This document shows positions 36,865 to 48,482 of a stretch of DNA of 49,964 nucleotides, in pieces. Below the pieces are notes generated by a model. That model worked only from the letters and a program-made list of their open reading frames with translations. It ran no database searches and was not told the DNA's origin. Both the position numbers and the translations under genes were made by a program. The stretch covers positions 126,001 through 175,964 of the forward strand of contig JAQGDQ010000469.1 of the NCBI GenBank assembly GCA_030141605.1, given 5' to 3'. Position 1 is the first letter of the stretch. Each line of letters starts with the position of its first letter. Source of the stretch: Tubiluchus corallicola. Taxonomy: Eukaryota; Priapulida; Priapulimorpha; Priapulimorphida; Tubiluchidae.

Positions 36865-36900
36865 CTATTCGTCTGCCAACAAGTCTTCGTCCAGATCATC
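36865..36900 (-). CDS. COPB2: COPB2 (coatomer beta' subunit), last exon
   Basis: After a CTTGCAG acceptor, eleven codons DDLDEDLLADE and TAG. The acidic end matches the C-terminus of beta'-COP, in which a DLDNLE...D...NLDEDIL-type tail closes the protein. It joins in phase 0 to the exon at 39166-39291, giving ...NIDAGDDLDEDLL. Beta'-COP is a WD40 and alpha-solenoid subunit of the COPI coat that drives Golgi-to-ER transport and binds dilysine cargo signals. Only the extreme C-terminal part of the protein is in this window. Confidence 0.88.
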   Translation of the reverse strand, partial: DDLDEDLLADE

Positions 36901-39165
36901 CTGCAAGGGAATACAAATGAAACATTTTAATAGTTTTAATAAATCCAGTGGCAGAAATGAGAATTCTTAGGGCGCATAATTATAATGGTTGGTGAATTAC
37001 AGGTTGGAAAATGGTTGGACATCTATCGAAGCGTTGGACACAATTTAAAGTTCTTAATTTCTTAGTTTAATGATAATTTCAGTGAGTGACACTTGTAGTG
37101 CAAACGCTGCTAGACAAGTATATTAGCACGAGGCGACTAGTTTGGCTAGAGGGTCAGCAGAAGACGGTAGTACTCATGATGAATACTGATGAATAATTAA
37201 TAATAATAATGATGATGTACTTAATAATGATGAATTTCCTCGAATGCACTATTCTAAAAATGCAGAGTAGAGAACTAGCAACACCACAACAGTACAGGCA
37301 TTTTAATTAGTTTACTTCGCGGGAGAAGTAGCAAAATCAGAAATTTATGCCAGTTAACAACAAAAAACGAAAAAAGTTAAATAAAATTTTGACGGCAAAC
37401 ACTTGTAAACAAATGTAATAAGAAAATCAAAAATAATCTAAAGTAAATAAATACAATTTGAATTTTGTATATGTATAGATGTTTTGTATAAACCGTTACA
37501 AAGCTTTTAGTAATGAAACACTGTTAGAATGACAATAATACTATTTAATTAAGAAACATATTTCACAAAAGCCCGCCGGTGTTGTAACTGTACCAGGTTT
37601 CTACTATGTTACTGCAAGCGATAGTAGTTATTTCAACTTACACAGTATTTTATCAACATAACGGTGGAAAGAAACTGTACACAGACCAGGAAGATCATTG
37701 TTTATAAACAGTTTGAAAATATTAGTAAACAAACAATTGTTTTTCTCATACAAATAACACAGTCATAAAACAGCAGAAACTCTAAACCAAACGTACTTCA
37801 AACAAACCAAAGATTAAAGTGAACAGCTTACTGAAATAAAAAGAATGGCGACAAAATAGGTCCATGCGTAGACAAAAATTTTAAAATTTAATGAAAAGTT
37901 ACTTTGTTTTACAAGAAGAGAAACAAGACAGAAATTGGCTGACTAGTTTAGCAGGCAATAATAAACTGTTGCATGTTTTTTCTAAATTATTTACATTTTC
38001 GCATTTTAAACAAACACACAATTGAGGAGGCATATTTTAATAGTGCAGATAACCTATCAGCTGTTGACACGGGGGAACAACAACCCTGCCCCCTGGGGGG
38101 TACTGATGTAAACCCGACTGGCGTGTTTGTTTACAAGAAGAAAGCAGTTGCTTTTTTACTCGTTTCGCTGCCAGCCAAGCTTGTTTCAAGGGCTATCGAA
38201 TTTGATTTGATACTCGCTCATAAATATTGACGCAAACTGCGAGATCTGTTTGCAAACCGGGAGTGCACGACTACAGTTGGTCGCAGCGACGAGGAGCTAC
38301 CGGAATCCGGACCAGCGGGATATCGGATTCGGATTGCAGTCAGAGTAGCTAGCAAGCTGTGAAAGTAATGGTCGTCATTAGGAGGCTCTGATATTCATGT
38401 GATAATCTATTAGACAACTGCTGCTAAGCAAGTTAAAGGCTTGAAACAGAGTAACTGATGAAATCAACCGTATTATTATATTATTATTAGTATTGCATTA
38501 TTAGGAGGTTCAAAAACTGTTCTGTTGATGCTAAGAGAAGACTTTTTATAGCATTTATAAGGAAATATTGAAAATGTAGTGCAAGTCAAATGTATGTTAG
38601 CTACAATGTACATAGTTTTTCCTGCATACGTATGAAAGCTGTGTTTAGTCACAGAAGTAGGCTGTATTTGAGTCAGAATACTGTTATTAATAACTTGCTG
38701 TCCAATACTGATTCAATACTTAGGACGAACATTCTTAAGACGTGGCAAACAATTTTATTTACCCACCTTAACTAAGCCTTTACTGTATATAAGCTTACTA
38801 TGTTTCTGTAAACTAACTCTGTGTTTTTACTTGTGCCTTATTTTTATTATTCTATAAATGTCTGAAATAAAATAAATAATAATAATAATAAAATCCAGAA
38901 AAAAATGCACCGAATTTCTCTTCACTTCTCTGTTTTAACTCGCATTGAATTTAGTGGGAAAGTTCTTAAGGGTTAAATCAAAACTGGACCCAATCTAAAA
39001 CTGTAGGTCAAAATAATCTTTTCTGTAAAAATATTGAAAGGAAACATACTGTGTTTTTCAAAAATGACTTACGTGAAAGAATTATTACCACACAAAAACA
39101 ATTTCACGTTAGACGGGCACTAACGCATAGTTTCTAGTAAATATGACAATTCACAAAGGACATAC
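36901..39165. other. COPB2 last intron
   Basis: 2,265 bases between the GTATGT donor and the CTTGCAG acceptor of the minus-strand gene. It holds a GC-richer patch (38040-38340) and, at 38521-38892, an AT-rich stretch ending in an AATAAAATAAATAATAATAA-type tail that may be the 3' end of an old LINE. No further exon seen. Confidence 0.6.
38950..39135. repeat. Diverged dispersed repeat, copy 1
   Basis: Shares CCCAATCTAAAACTGTAG, AAAGGAAACATACTGT, TTACGTGAAAGAATTATTAC and GTTAGACGGGCACTA, in the same order, with 42850-43045 (about 75 per cent similar by eye). The other copy carries an extra 60 bases before the last block. It sits immediately downstream of the COPB2 penultimate exon. Origin unknown. 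Confidence 0.6.
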
Positions 39166-39291
39166 CCCGGCATCGATGTTGTCATCAACATCCAGATTTT
39201 CCAGATCTAGTTCTAGTTCTTTCTCAAGCTGTGCAACAACATCGTTATCCTCCTCTTCCTCATCTTCGGCTGGTGCTGCTGACTTACTGCT
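39166..39291 (-). CDS. COPB2: COPB2 (coatomer beta' subunit), penultimate exon
   Basis: Forty-two codons in phase 0 between a TTTTGCAG acceptor and a GTATGT donor. They begin SSKSAAPAEDEEEEDNDVVA and end LDLENLDVDDNIDAG. The acidic linker followed by ELE(L/V)DL(E/D)NL is the conserved beta'-COP tail; the human protein has the same order of a variable linker, then a LELEVDLDNLELED-like block. It follows the exon at 45321-45431 across a 6-kb intron that also contains the candidate alternative terminal exon at 40630-40764. Both acceptors would start the new exon with Ser-Ser-Lys. Confidence 0.9.
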
Positions 39292-39387
39292 CTGCAAAAA
39301 CTGAAAAAGCAATAAGAGCTGTCTTATGCCAATGCCTTAAACGTTCGTAAAACTGCATAACCTTAAAACACGTAGAAAAAATAACAG

Positions 39388-39750
39388 ATGAAAAATACAA
39401 GCAGAAAATCATTTTGTAAGAAACCAAAGCAGGTTATTTATAGGCCATTTATTTTAACAGTTACAGAAAATATACAAACATTGAAACTTCTTGTACTATG
39501 ATGACATACACTGGAACTAAACATTGTCATGGATTCAACGAGTGATGGTCGTGCAGAGCTCCTGTAAACATTTTTAAATTAAATTTTCAAAAATGTGCAA
39601 ATGTTGATGTAATTGTTGCACAGAAAACCAGACGAGCAAAGTGCACAAAAAAGTAAAATAAAGTGCTTATTCACCATTTTAATTACAATTCTGCATTTAT
39701 TATGTCAAATTATGAACCAGGTCATGGGTAAAATCTGCTACAAGCTTGTC
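39388..39750 (-). repeat. Duplicated segment, copy 2, inside the COPB2 intron
   Basis: Second copy of the 36270-36660 segment, in the same orientation, about 85 per cent similar by eye, without the internal tandem doubling and with about 45 extra bases after ATGTTGATGTAATTG. The two copies bracket the last two COPB2 coding exons. Confidence 0.85.
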
Positions 39751-40257
39751 TAAAAGAAAAAAATGGTTCTCAAACATTAACGAAAATTTAAGCAAGATAA
39801 AAATGAAGAACATGAGATGGAACAACTTTTTATACAGTTTTTCACCATTCAATCTAGAATGTGGCACTAAGCGATAGGTTGTGGCAGGATCGGGATATAG
39901 TTGTTAGCAGAAAAATCCTCTAACATAAGATGCTGAACAGCAAAGTCTATTTTAGGCACATTACAGTATGGCTTTAAAAATCAAGGGCTATACATTGCAA
40001 ATAAACTAAAATAGAGGCAGTTTTTTAATTGCCATCCTTCCATTCTCCACTCAAGATCTAGTGTTGCTTGATTTGAGCAACTATTGAGTTTCAAGTTTTT
40101 AAAAGTCTACCACTTTGGCTTTTTTTCATTTGAAGCTATCCAAGTTTAGCTACATGAACATAGCTTAATAGACATGGATTTGGAGTCTGAAAGGCATGAA
40201 TATGGAAAATATCAGCATTGCATTTCAATGTTTAGAAATCAACAACATAAACCAAGA

Positions 40258-40629
40258 GCAATGAATATAAAACATGTTTTATTTTACACTTTTAAGATTA
40301 ACATATTAAAAAATCAAAACTTCCAACTATACTAGCATAAAAAAAATAATCCAAAAATAACTTCTATAATGAAATCAAGAGAAACTAAAAGTCACAACAT
40401 TAACAGTTTTAATATGTACAAACAGTTTAATACCACACGCATACAAAAAGGGATGTATCTAAACCTCGTAGTTAAGCCAGGATTTACAAAACAGAACAAC
40501 TGGACACCCAAAACCACAGAATAGATTACAAACATCAAAGATCAAGGAAAGCAGAGAGCAGCCAAGGTCAGTACAGGTCACGTTTCAAATATCACCACCA
40601 ACAGGACACCAGCATTGAATGTTTAGTCT
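40258..40629 (-). other. Candidate 3' UTR and polyadenylation signal of an alternative COPB2 end
   Basis: Downstream (minus strand) of the stop at 40630 is about 370 bases of U-rich sequence ending in AAAATAAAACATG, where AATAAA maps to 40278-40283. This is what a real 3' UTR with a polyadenylation signal looks like, and it supports the exon at 40630-40764. It has not been checked against transcripts. Confidence 0.45.
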
Positions 40630-40764
40630 TCAAACTGCATCACCTACTGTCCATCGGGAGTTCATCTGAGCTGAGTAGTATCCACTGGCTCCAGCAAAAT
40701 TCATTTGCATTAATCGCTGAGCTACGGGGCTTGTCAAGCGTTGAGAGCTTTGGATTTTAGAAGA
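40630..40764 (-). CDS. Candidate alternative terminal exon of COPB2
   Basis: After the acceptor CTGTTGGGACAG, 44 codons and TGA in phase 0: SSKIQSSQRLTSPVAQRLMQ, then MNFAGASGYYSAQMNSRW and TVGDAV. The phase matches the donor at 45321 (phase 0), so it could be spliced there in place of the exon at 39166. Like that exon, it begins Ser-Ser-Lys. The result would be a beta'-COP isoform ending in a Ser/Gln/aromatic-rich tail, without the acidic end. Coding-like composition, splice site, stop and a downstream AATAAA agree, but I know of no such isoform and do not recognise the peptide. It could instead be an exon of an unrelated nested transcript or a chance frame. Confidence 0.4.
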   Translation of the reverse strand, partial: SSKIQSSQRLTSPVAQRLMQMNFAGASGYYSAQMNSRWTVGDAV

Positions 40765-43700
40765 CTGTCCCAACAGATTAAAGCCTATCTAAACCTTGTT
40801 TACAGCAGCAATGTTGGGTGTGAGAAAGACTATGTGAACGTTGGAAAATATAGGTAAGCTTAGGTCAAATGATAAATGTTGGTCTTACATGGCAACTAGC
40901 CAACAAATGGTTTGTATACTAATAAACCTCAAAATAATAAAGCTTAGAATGAAAAGTGCACCATGATCCTCGTCATCGTCATCATCATCAACATTATCAT
41001 CATCATCATCCTAGCTATTTTTATGATATTAATACAAAATATGCCATTTTGCAATAACAGCATATTTTTGCATATGAAAAATTTTAATTCATCAGTTTCC
41101 TAATCGCTAATGTTTGCTTACCTGCATATTTAAATTAATTAATATTAATTTCATTTTTTAGCTATATTGCTTGAACAATTTTGTTTTGCAGTCAAGCATA
41201 GGTGCATTTGTTCTATCTTATTTGCAGTGTGATTCATGTTTCTTGAACTTTATCAATCCAGCCAAACTGTACATGCGCAATCGTATTATTCTTAATAAAT
41301 CATCAGAGCTGTTTCTTAAAAAAATTGACTTTAGATAAACTTCATTCCATTAATCAATAATGTATGGGATACGATAGTTGTGGACGACAGCGCAAACAGT
41401 GAACAGGCTTGTCCCAGCCTCCCCACCAGGCTCTTCCTCCCCATTAGCAGCATCCCATCCTGTACCACTGTTATTCCTAGCCACTTATGATTGGAGCCAA
41501 TAGTTACCAAACACCCAGCAGCAGAACGTCAACACAGACAGTCATGTTGACAAACATCGGAACAGATTCCACAAGTGAAGGGTTACACTGTGTGACAGGC
41601 CACACTGGACGTGTGCCATGCTCAACCAGACAACCAAAATGATGTTATTTCATAGAGCAGAATACTGGCGCGCAATTATGCAAAAATGTGAAAACTAAAA
41701 ACTTGAACGGTTTATTGGAACTGTTGCTCACTCAAAATAGTCAAAAACTGGCGTTATATACCTTAATTAAAGGAAAGATCAAGCCTTCTTGGAGATGAGG
41801 CTTATATCAATGTTCGCAAAAAATGTCAGGATTTAGTAATAAAACTACAATCAGTTTCATCTCCATCGAATAAACCAGGAGTTGTGAATATACAAGATTT
41901 TTATCTCAAAAAAAGACAAAAGGTGAAATTTTGTACCAAACTTTTTCTCAGTCAAATTAGCTGTAAAATAGGAAAAAGAAGATTGAACTAATGGTAATGC
42001 TGTCTGATGTACTCAAGCAATTTCAAAAACGAATACCACAAGAAAGAATGCAAAGCACTAAGACTGTTTTAACTGCAATTCAAAACCAGAATAAAAACAT
42101 AATCTCAGGATTGCACAAGAATTAGTTAATTTAACATCACTATTGTGTTCTAGCTCATCTAGGAGAGAATAATAATGTTGTAGTTATCACTTGTGCTAGC
42201 ATTATGTTCACACCATTAATTTATTAACGTTACTAAAATTTGTTTTTGAAAAACAGATAGTGGTTTCATAACAGCATAGCAAATACATGACTCATAAGAC
42301 ATCACTAATTTGATGTTTATGATTTAAATATTTTCATTCCAATTCGAATGAACGTGAAATATTTCCCAGTAACAACTGCATAATTGTAACAAACAAGATC
42401 AGCAATAAGTAAATTCGACCGTTAATGGAGTGGAAATTTTAAATGAATACGAATAATATGTTAAAGAGTTCTAAAAATAATCATGAATATCCAGCTGTTA
42501 ACTGTCCAATCAAAAACTGATAAGTGATAGAATACGACTTGAATGACAGCAATTTTTTCTCTATTACTGTTCAATTCAAGCCACATTTTTCACCAGCCAA
42601 AAAAAGAAATTTCAAAAACTCTCAATGTTTAGATTAACTTAAGTGATTGAGCACTTGCAGTGCATAAAACAATTACAATTATAAACTAACAATAAAATCA
42701 TATTCATTCTATATTATTAATTGCCAAGGTTATTCCACTATTATGCAATTATATTGTCACCAAAGTAATGTTTTGGGTACAACCCATTAGCCATGAATTT
42801 AAATCAATTAAATTTCGGAATTGTGAACGAAGTAAAGTTTGAATTTAAAGGAAAACGATACCCAATCTTAAACTATAGTTGTAAGCAATTTAGGCTACAA
42901 AAAATTAAAGGAAACATGCTTTTTTTCAAGAATGCCTTACGCGAAATAATTGTTACCACTGAAATGCAATTATGCGTTCCTGCAGCTAGTTCTTCGCTGC
43001 TGCATGCATTTTGCCATTTGCTAGTTAGACGGGCACTAGTGCCTCGGGAACTCATTCCAGAACAAACAAGTGCTGTACCTCTCACTTCAGAGTTGTTCGG
43101 TTGTGACCAAGTACACATGGTTGAGAGCTCATGTGGAAGCACAACGGTAAACATGAAATTTGAATTTTAAAGTTAAAATTTACAGAGTTTTTTAACTGAG
43201 CAGCAACATGCTCATAGAATGTTTGTGCTGTTAAAAATTGTGTATTTGTGATGTCATCACTAGTTGGGCTCGTTCACAATTACTTAAGTTTTTCACTTAA
43301 GTTACTTAAGCATTATTATAAGTGTCAAAATCTATACTTTCTATCGTACTTCAAAATGGGACACGATTTAAAAATTCATACTGTTTTCCTTTAAGAAAGC
43401 AGCTATTTAATCTACAACCAGCAAGTAACTGTGAAACTTCAATTTTTTATGTTTTTAAAATGTGGAAGAACAATTATTTTCAAACACTCCTAAGTTACAA
43501 ACGGTAAACTACAGTACCGACACAAACTGTAACATTTCACCTAACCCATAGAAAGCCACCCTTTCAGTATATTCTATAGTCATTTAGAAATAATGGCTCT
43601 AAGTTTAGAGTACACGTCATACTGAACACATTAGACAGTATCCAATGACAAATGAGCGCTAAACGGCACAGGTTGTGCGTACTAAAATATTGTTGTTTTT

Positions 43701-45320
43701 CATTTACTCAAGCCAGCTTATTTTCACAGCTCTGACCCCTAGTGACCCTGGCATGAAACTCGACCTGTGGGTAGGCAGACAGCATTGAATGATATATAGT
43801 CGACAACTGGTACCAATGAATAGTTTCCGCTTACTGCATGTACATCAGCTAATGACTTTCAAATCTAAAACTCCTGTAACTTCAGCCGAAGATTCACACG
43901 AGAAAATAGGACCAATTTACAAGCGACAGTTTGATAGCCACAGAAACGATACAGGAAAGTGCAGGCAAGAGTGTGAATGAATGACAATGCAGAACAAGTG
44001 AAATACTACTACAGAATTCATTTAGAAAATACATCAACCTCTAACATTCTAACATGAAGTTAGAGCAAACGAAAAATGGAGTAACTGAAGCAACGGAATG
44101 ATATAGCTTAATTGGATAATATCGCAAAATAGCATGTCTGCATGCTCAATGTTCTGGACAGGTCCCGGATCCATCTAGTCCACTTCACACATTTGTCCAT
44201 TCAGAATGCAACCTGTCTTGCTGTTCACAGGAAAGTGGTCAGCTTATGAAGCAAATGCTATATCAGGTTGTGTGGCTGGGTTTAGGATACTGATTAGGAA
44301 TTACAATAAATAACACATTATGTATTAGTGCAGTATAGAGCAGCTATAACCTCAGCCCCCAGAACAAGACAATTATGGCATCCACTTTAATAGTGACAGT
44401 TTGCTAACTTTTATTCTGCACCGTTTTGTTGTCCCAAATCTAAATAAAATGACATTTATTTTTCATTGCCTTTGCAGTGATCACCCACTTGTTTACTAAC
44501 GAAGTCTAGTGCTGCTTAACTTCAGACTAAGCCCAGCTATCAACCACTGTGTCAGCACTGTGTCTAGTTAGTTTTATTCAAAAATAACTGCAAAATATGA
44601 ACTGCAGCAAACAAGTGGTAATAATCACTTCAATTAGATGTTACTCTTGGCATTCGTATTTAAACACATATAAATTTAGCTGACATAAATTAAAGAATTT
44701 AAAATGCAGTTCTGACATTTAATTTCTGTTACCTCAAATAAAAATTGAACTGATATGTAAACAAGTGGGTGTGGAATACAGCTGTTATAGTACTGCATTT
44801 CGGTACATGTACTATGGATGCAAACAGCCAATTTTTGTCTGCAGAGACAGTGTAGCTTGTGTTGGGAAACTAGAGTTGTTGACAAACTTTTGCTTAGAGC
44901 ATAGCACGGTTATAAATAATAGCGAAACATAGTTTATGACTGAATTGTCTAATATTAGTACTAATTTAAATGTTGTTAACACTGTACTGTTTCTTTGTAC
45001 TTAATTTTTGCAGATTATTATCGAAATCATTACTATAATAACATGGTTAATGTCACACTATAATAACTATTACTATTATTACTACTATGTCAATATTCTG
45101 ATAATGCTAATGTTACCAAAAGACCCAATAAGAACATCCTAGTCTAAACCAACAGAATATAATTTACTATATCAAATAAACATGATTTTGTTAGTAGAAA
45201 CAGTGAGAACAACAACACATTGTGGATACTGTTGCCACCACTTGGCAAACACTTTAACCAAAATGTACAACAGACTCGAAACTGTTCAACTTTTGTGAAA
45301 AACAATTATTTCAGACTAAC
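40765..45320. other. Rest of the large COPB2 intron
   Basis: 4.5 kb, mostly AT-rich. Contains a short (CAT)n tract at 40970-41010, a GC-richer stretch at 41390-41660 with short open frames but no recognised peptide, and the diverged repeat copy at 42850-43045. No further COPB2 exon seen; none is needed, because 45321-45431 joins directly to 39166-39291. Confidence 0.55.
42850..43045. repeat. Diverged dispersed repeat, copy 2
   Basis: Counterpart of 38950-39135, with CCCAATCTTAAACTATAG, AAAGGAAACATGCTTT, TTACGCGAAATAATTGTTAC and GTTAGACGGGCACTA. It carries an extra segment (GAAATGCAATTATGCG onward) before the last block. The long plus-strand frame across it (42793-43170) looks like chance. 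Confidence 0.6.
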
Positions 45321-45431
45321 CTCTTGCTCGTCAGCAATTGCACCTTCACTGACACCTGGTGTGTGTGGAGAGAAACTCCCGTCTCGTTCAGCCTTCAGCA
45401 TCTCTTCTATTGGGTTTCTTTCATGATTTTG
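45321..45431 (-). CDS. COPB2: COPB2 (coatomer beta' subunit), exon before the tail
   Basis: Thirty-seven codons in phase 0 between a TTCTTTCAG acceptor and a GTTAGT donor: QNHERNPIEEMLKAERDGSF, then SPHTPGVSEGAIADEQE. N(E/H)ERN after the 'YP' end of the preceding exon is the conserved beta'-COP block (human: YPLVTPNEERNVMEE). The Ser/Pro/Glu-rich remainder is the variable linker before the acidic tail. The donor is somewhat weak (GTTAGT). From here the transcript could go to 39166 or to the candidate terminal exon at 40630. Confidence 0.92.
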
Positions 45432-46529
45432 CTGAAAGAAAAACAAGTTATTTTTCTAATTAGCTGACTTAAAAACCTTCAAAAATTAAAATTATTTGTG
45501 CTCATTTAAAACTCACACATTTTTGAAAAAAATTATACAGCTATTTGCTCTTTGTTGTATTATGCATGCAGAAAGCACTGCTAAGCCGCTGTCAAACAAA
45601 TAAAAAGAAACAGTCTGTCTCTGTCTTTGTGTAGTTAAGTACTAATATGATTTTATATTAATATGTCCATTTGATTTCAACCAGAAAAACAATTAGTTCT
45701 TGCAAATAGTGGTAGTTACACTAAATGCTGTCATGAGCTTTTTGGTTACAGATTATTAAAGTTCGTAAATGATTATGTTGCTATGCATGTTTTTAGAAAA
45801 AATATCCAACTATGTCCAGCGGTCGGATTCACAAAAGTTTTTTGTGATTTTCTATGTAAGTTTGTGAGTACGAATGTTTTAGTGCTGTGCACGGATTCAC
45901 CAAGCCTGTCTTTGTAAAAATCTTCTTCAATTTGTAAATTAGCAAGCTGTGCACAGTTTAAATGGCTATGATTGGTGTTTTCGTGAAAGAGAAAAATAGG
46001 TCACAATTTTCAGAACCTTCCTCCTTTAGTTAATTAGCTATTAGATTAATTGTTGCAATTATACATAAATAGTTAGGTTTGTTAATTCTACCACATCACA
46101 GTTCAACATTTAGTTCAACATTTAGAAATCCATAATCAGGAGTAACATGATGTTATTTAATTTGCAATAAAATCATTGTCCAAGAGAAATATCTCAGTAG
46201 GCTGTCTATGAAAAAATTATACAAGTGACCTACCAGCAGCATTGCCAAATAAATCCGCACTAAAAACCAGCTTTGTGAAGACGTCACTGAGTTAACGACA
46301 TTGTTATTACATTCACTAAATTGTTAGTAATGACGTTGTTAACTTTGTAACAGCTTTGTGAAACTGGGCAATGGGGTAAAACTTCATCAACAACAAACTG
46401 TCTGTTTCTGAATAATAAACTCGTATCTGACTACCCCAAATACAGTGCAGCTATACCAATATGTTCAAATCTAGTTTAGTGAGATATTGTAGTATATATA
46501 ACGACTGAACATAAAGAAATACTTCATAC

Positions 46530-46713
46530 CGGAATCATAGGATACGCTCGAGCTGGAGGCAAGCTGCCTCCATGTGTCACATTCTCATATTGTTCTGCCA
46601 CCGCTGCTTGTTGAAGGCCAACAAAGAGATTTTCATAGTCTTCTGGATCGGCGAGCGAATCTGCTGATTTTTTATTTGTTTTTCCTAAAGTTTCCTTCCA
46701 CAATTTTACAATC
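46530..46713 (-). CDS. COPB2: COPB2 (coatomer beta' subunit), most upstream exon in the window
   Basis: One base plus 61 codons, between an AAAATTACAG acceptor and a GTATGA donor. They read IVKLWKETLGKTNKKSADSL, then ADPEDYENLFVGLQQA and end PPARAYPMIP. This is the most conserved part of the beta'-COP C-terminal solenoid: RVVKLWRE...K...AESLADPxEYENLFPGL(K/Q) in other animals, followed by the 'W/PPAxxYPxxP' turn. The acceptor phase implies that the preceding exon ends in two bases of an Arg or similar codon (consistent with ...QVSR). That exon, expected to encode ARTYLPSQVS, is not found between 46714 and 49585. Confidence 0.93.
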
Positions 46714-47308
46714 CTGTAATTTTAATAAACAAGCATTTTATTTTGGCATATAAGTGAGAGAGTAGTAATGTTTTAAGTTAGAATGACACTACATGATGAA
46801 AATGTAAACACGTTATGAAATGGGCAGTAATCATACATTCACAATGACTTTCTTTCACTAACAGTGACTTTTGATAAGACCTTTTCCAAAACTGACTGAG
46901 AAGAGTAGAGGTCAAATTTAACGTGAAAACAAACTTCTCCTTAATTAAAAGAGCTAACAATTAACCATTAACTTAAAAGTTCACACTAATTTTATTAAAT
47001 TTCATAGCTTCCTTCCTGTGAAAGTCATGTTTAAGGTTGTAGATGAATCACTTTGTAAAAAACGAATAAAACACTATACTACATATTTGCACAAAACTGA
47101 AAGCGTTTATTAGACTACATACACATATGTAGAATGACTGCTACACTGATCACTGAGAGTTAGACGGTAAGTAAAATGAGGATCACGACTTCTGCACTGC
47201 ATTGAGAGTGAGACAGTGACTAGAAAGTAAATCCAGTCAGTATATATAGGTATAGGTAATTATGCAAACTTGGCTTCATAAAAACCATTACTGTAAAATA
47301 GGGAGAGA

Positions 47309-47334
47309 TCCAGTGAATATGCATATTCACTGGA
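47309..47334. repeat. Perfect 26-bp palindrome
   Basis: TCCAGTGAATATG is followed at once by its exact reverse complement CATATTCACTGGA, with no spacer. The centre ATATGCATAT contains an octamer-like ATGCATAT core. Confidence 0.95.
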
Positions 47335-47958
47335 CCGAACAATTATACTAGGGGTGAGTTTAGCTAGTAAAATGTAAAGGGATTAGTTAATAGATGGCAG
47401 CACCTAAAAATATACAGTTACAATTTCCACACTTCCTAATCAAATCAGGCTTTGAAATTTTAGATTCCCGGCAAAACATTTTGTTTGGTTTTGCTCATGA
47501 AACTTCAGAAAATCACAGGCTAAACAACTGTGTTAGCAACGACTTTCTTGGATACCTTGTCATTTCTGTGACGCTAAATTTGTAAACAATGCTACACAGC
47601 AAATGTGAAAAAAGATAAACAAACACAAAAACTTGTGTAACTAAGCACTAAGGAGTAAAATGCACAAAATGAAGTTCAAGACTTTGTTTGGAAAAGTCAC
47701 ATTTAAACCAGATTTCCTCTTATAATGCATTATTTAAAATAGATTTGTTAACAGTACAAAAATACGGTGTTTAAGTTTTTGTTTGCAAAAGCTTCCTATA
47801 GGGACAATTAAGCCAACAATTTGTTTTGGGAAAGCCAGTTATCTATTTGGGGAATGGGTATTTCTTTAGGCTGTAACTTACTGTAATTTGAAATATATAC
47901 AATAAGTGCCTGTAATACTGAATTGCCTAAATGTTCCTTATATTAAAATCTTAACTCC

Positions 47959-48482
47959 CCGGTTCCCAACCTTTTGGACTCCACGTACTCCTAATTTCTT
48001 TACATTATCTTCTGATACCCCTTCACCTGCTATAAGCAAAATGAAGAATCAACACTCATGAATGTCATGAATATTTTTATTATCTGCATAATGCATATTG
48101 TTCCAATCAATTCCGCTAAACGAGAGTTCAATGAGACGGCTGCTGTTGCATAGCAGAAACTAACTTATTGAATTGCGGTTCAGTTTTAGAGAGACTGACT
48201 CTCATGTCTCCGCGGATGTCAATGCGGTTTCGGGCTTTTGTCTTGATTGTCACCATCGTTGAAAAGTCTGCTTTACACAGGAAAAAAGTTTACTGAAAGC
48301 TTTACAGTGGACAAGGGTCAAGACTTCGACCAAAAACCATGAATTGTTGGTACAGTCGACAGAAATGTTTGTATCGCCCGCTGATTATTATATAACACTA
48401 CTTTTTTAAAAGGCTTCTCCGGTGCCCCTTGTGGTGTTCGCTGGTACCCGCAAGGGGTACTAGTATCCCAGGTTGGAAACCG
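47959..48482 (-). mobile_element. hAT transposon remnant with transposase C-terminus
   Basis: The ends are imperfect inverted repeats: CCGGTTCCCAACCTTTTGGA at the left and CGGTTTCCAACCTGGGATAC read from the right. Inside, the minus strand carries the transposase tail at 48128-48277. The GGTTCCCAACCTTTTGGA type of end is common in hAT families. No convincing 8-bp target duplication is left. It is an internally deleted, inactive copy. Confidence 0.7.
48128..48277 (-). pseudogene. hAT transposase C-terminal fragment (ZBED5/SCAND3-like)
   Basis: Forty-nine codons and a stop: CKADFSTMVTIKTKARNRID, then IRGDMRVSLSKTEPQFNKLV and SAMQQQPSH. The pattern (F)S.M..IKTK.RN.(L/I)D....(L/M)R..L(S/T)K..P...KL...Q..PSH is the C-terminal end of the hAT dimerisation region found in Charlie-type transposases and their domesticated relatives ZBED5 and SCAND3. 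No upstream catalytic parts remain, so this is a fragment, not a functional gene. Confidence 0.8.

Noticed and set aside
38590-38775. 61-codon frame that might be a LINE C-terminus
   Set aside because: The AT-rich (AATA)n tail at 38860-38892 is suggestive, but the peptide shows no motif I can defend.
41390-41660. Additional COPB2 exon in a GC-richer stretch of the intron
   Set aside because: Short open frames exist on the minus strand, but no phase-compatible acceptor/donor pair gives recognisable beta'-COP sequence, and the flanking exons already join correctly.
42793-43170. 125-codon plus-strand frame in the COPB2 intron
   Set aside because: It spans a diverged repeat whose other copy (38950-39135) does not keep the frame. 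No family similarity.
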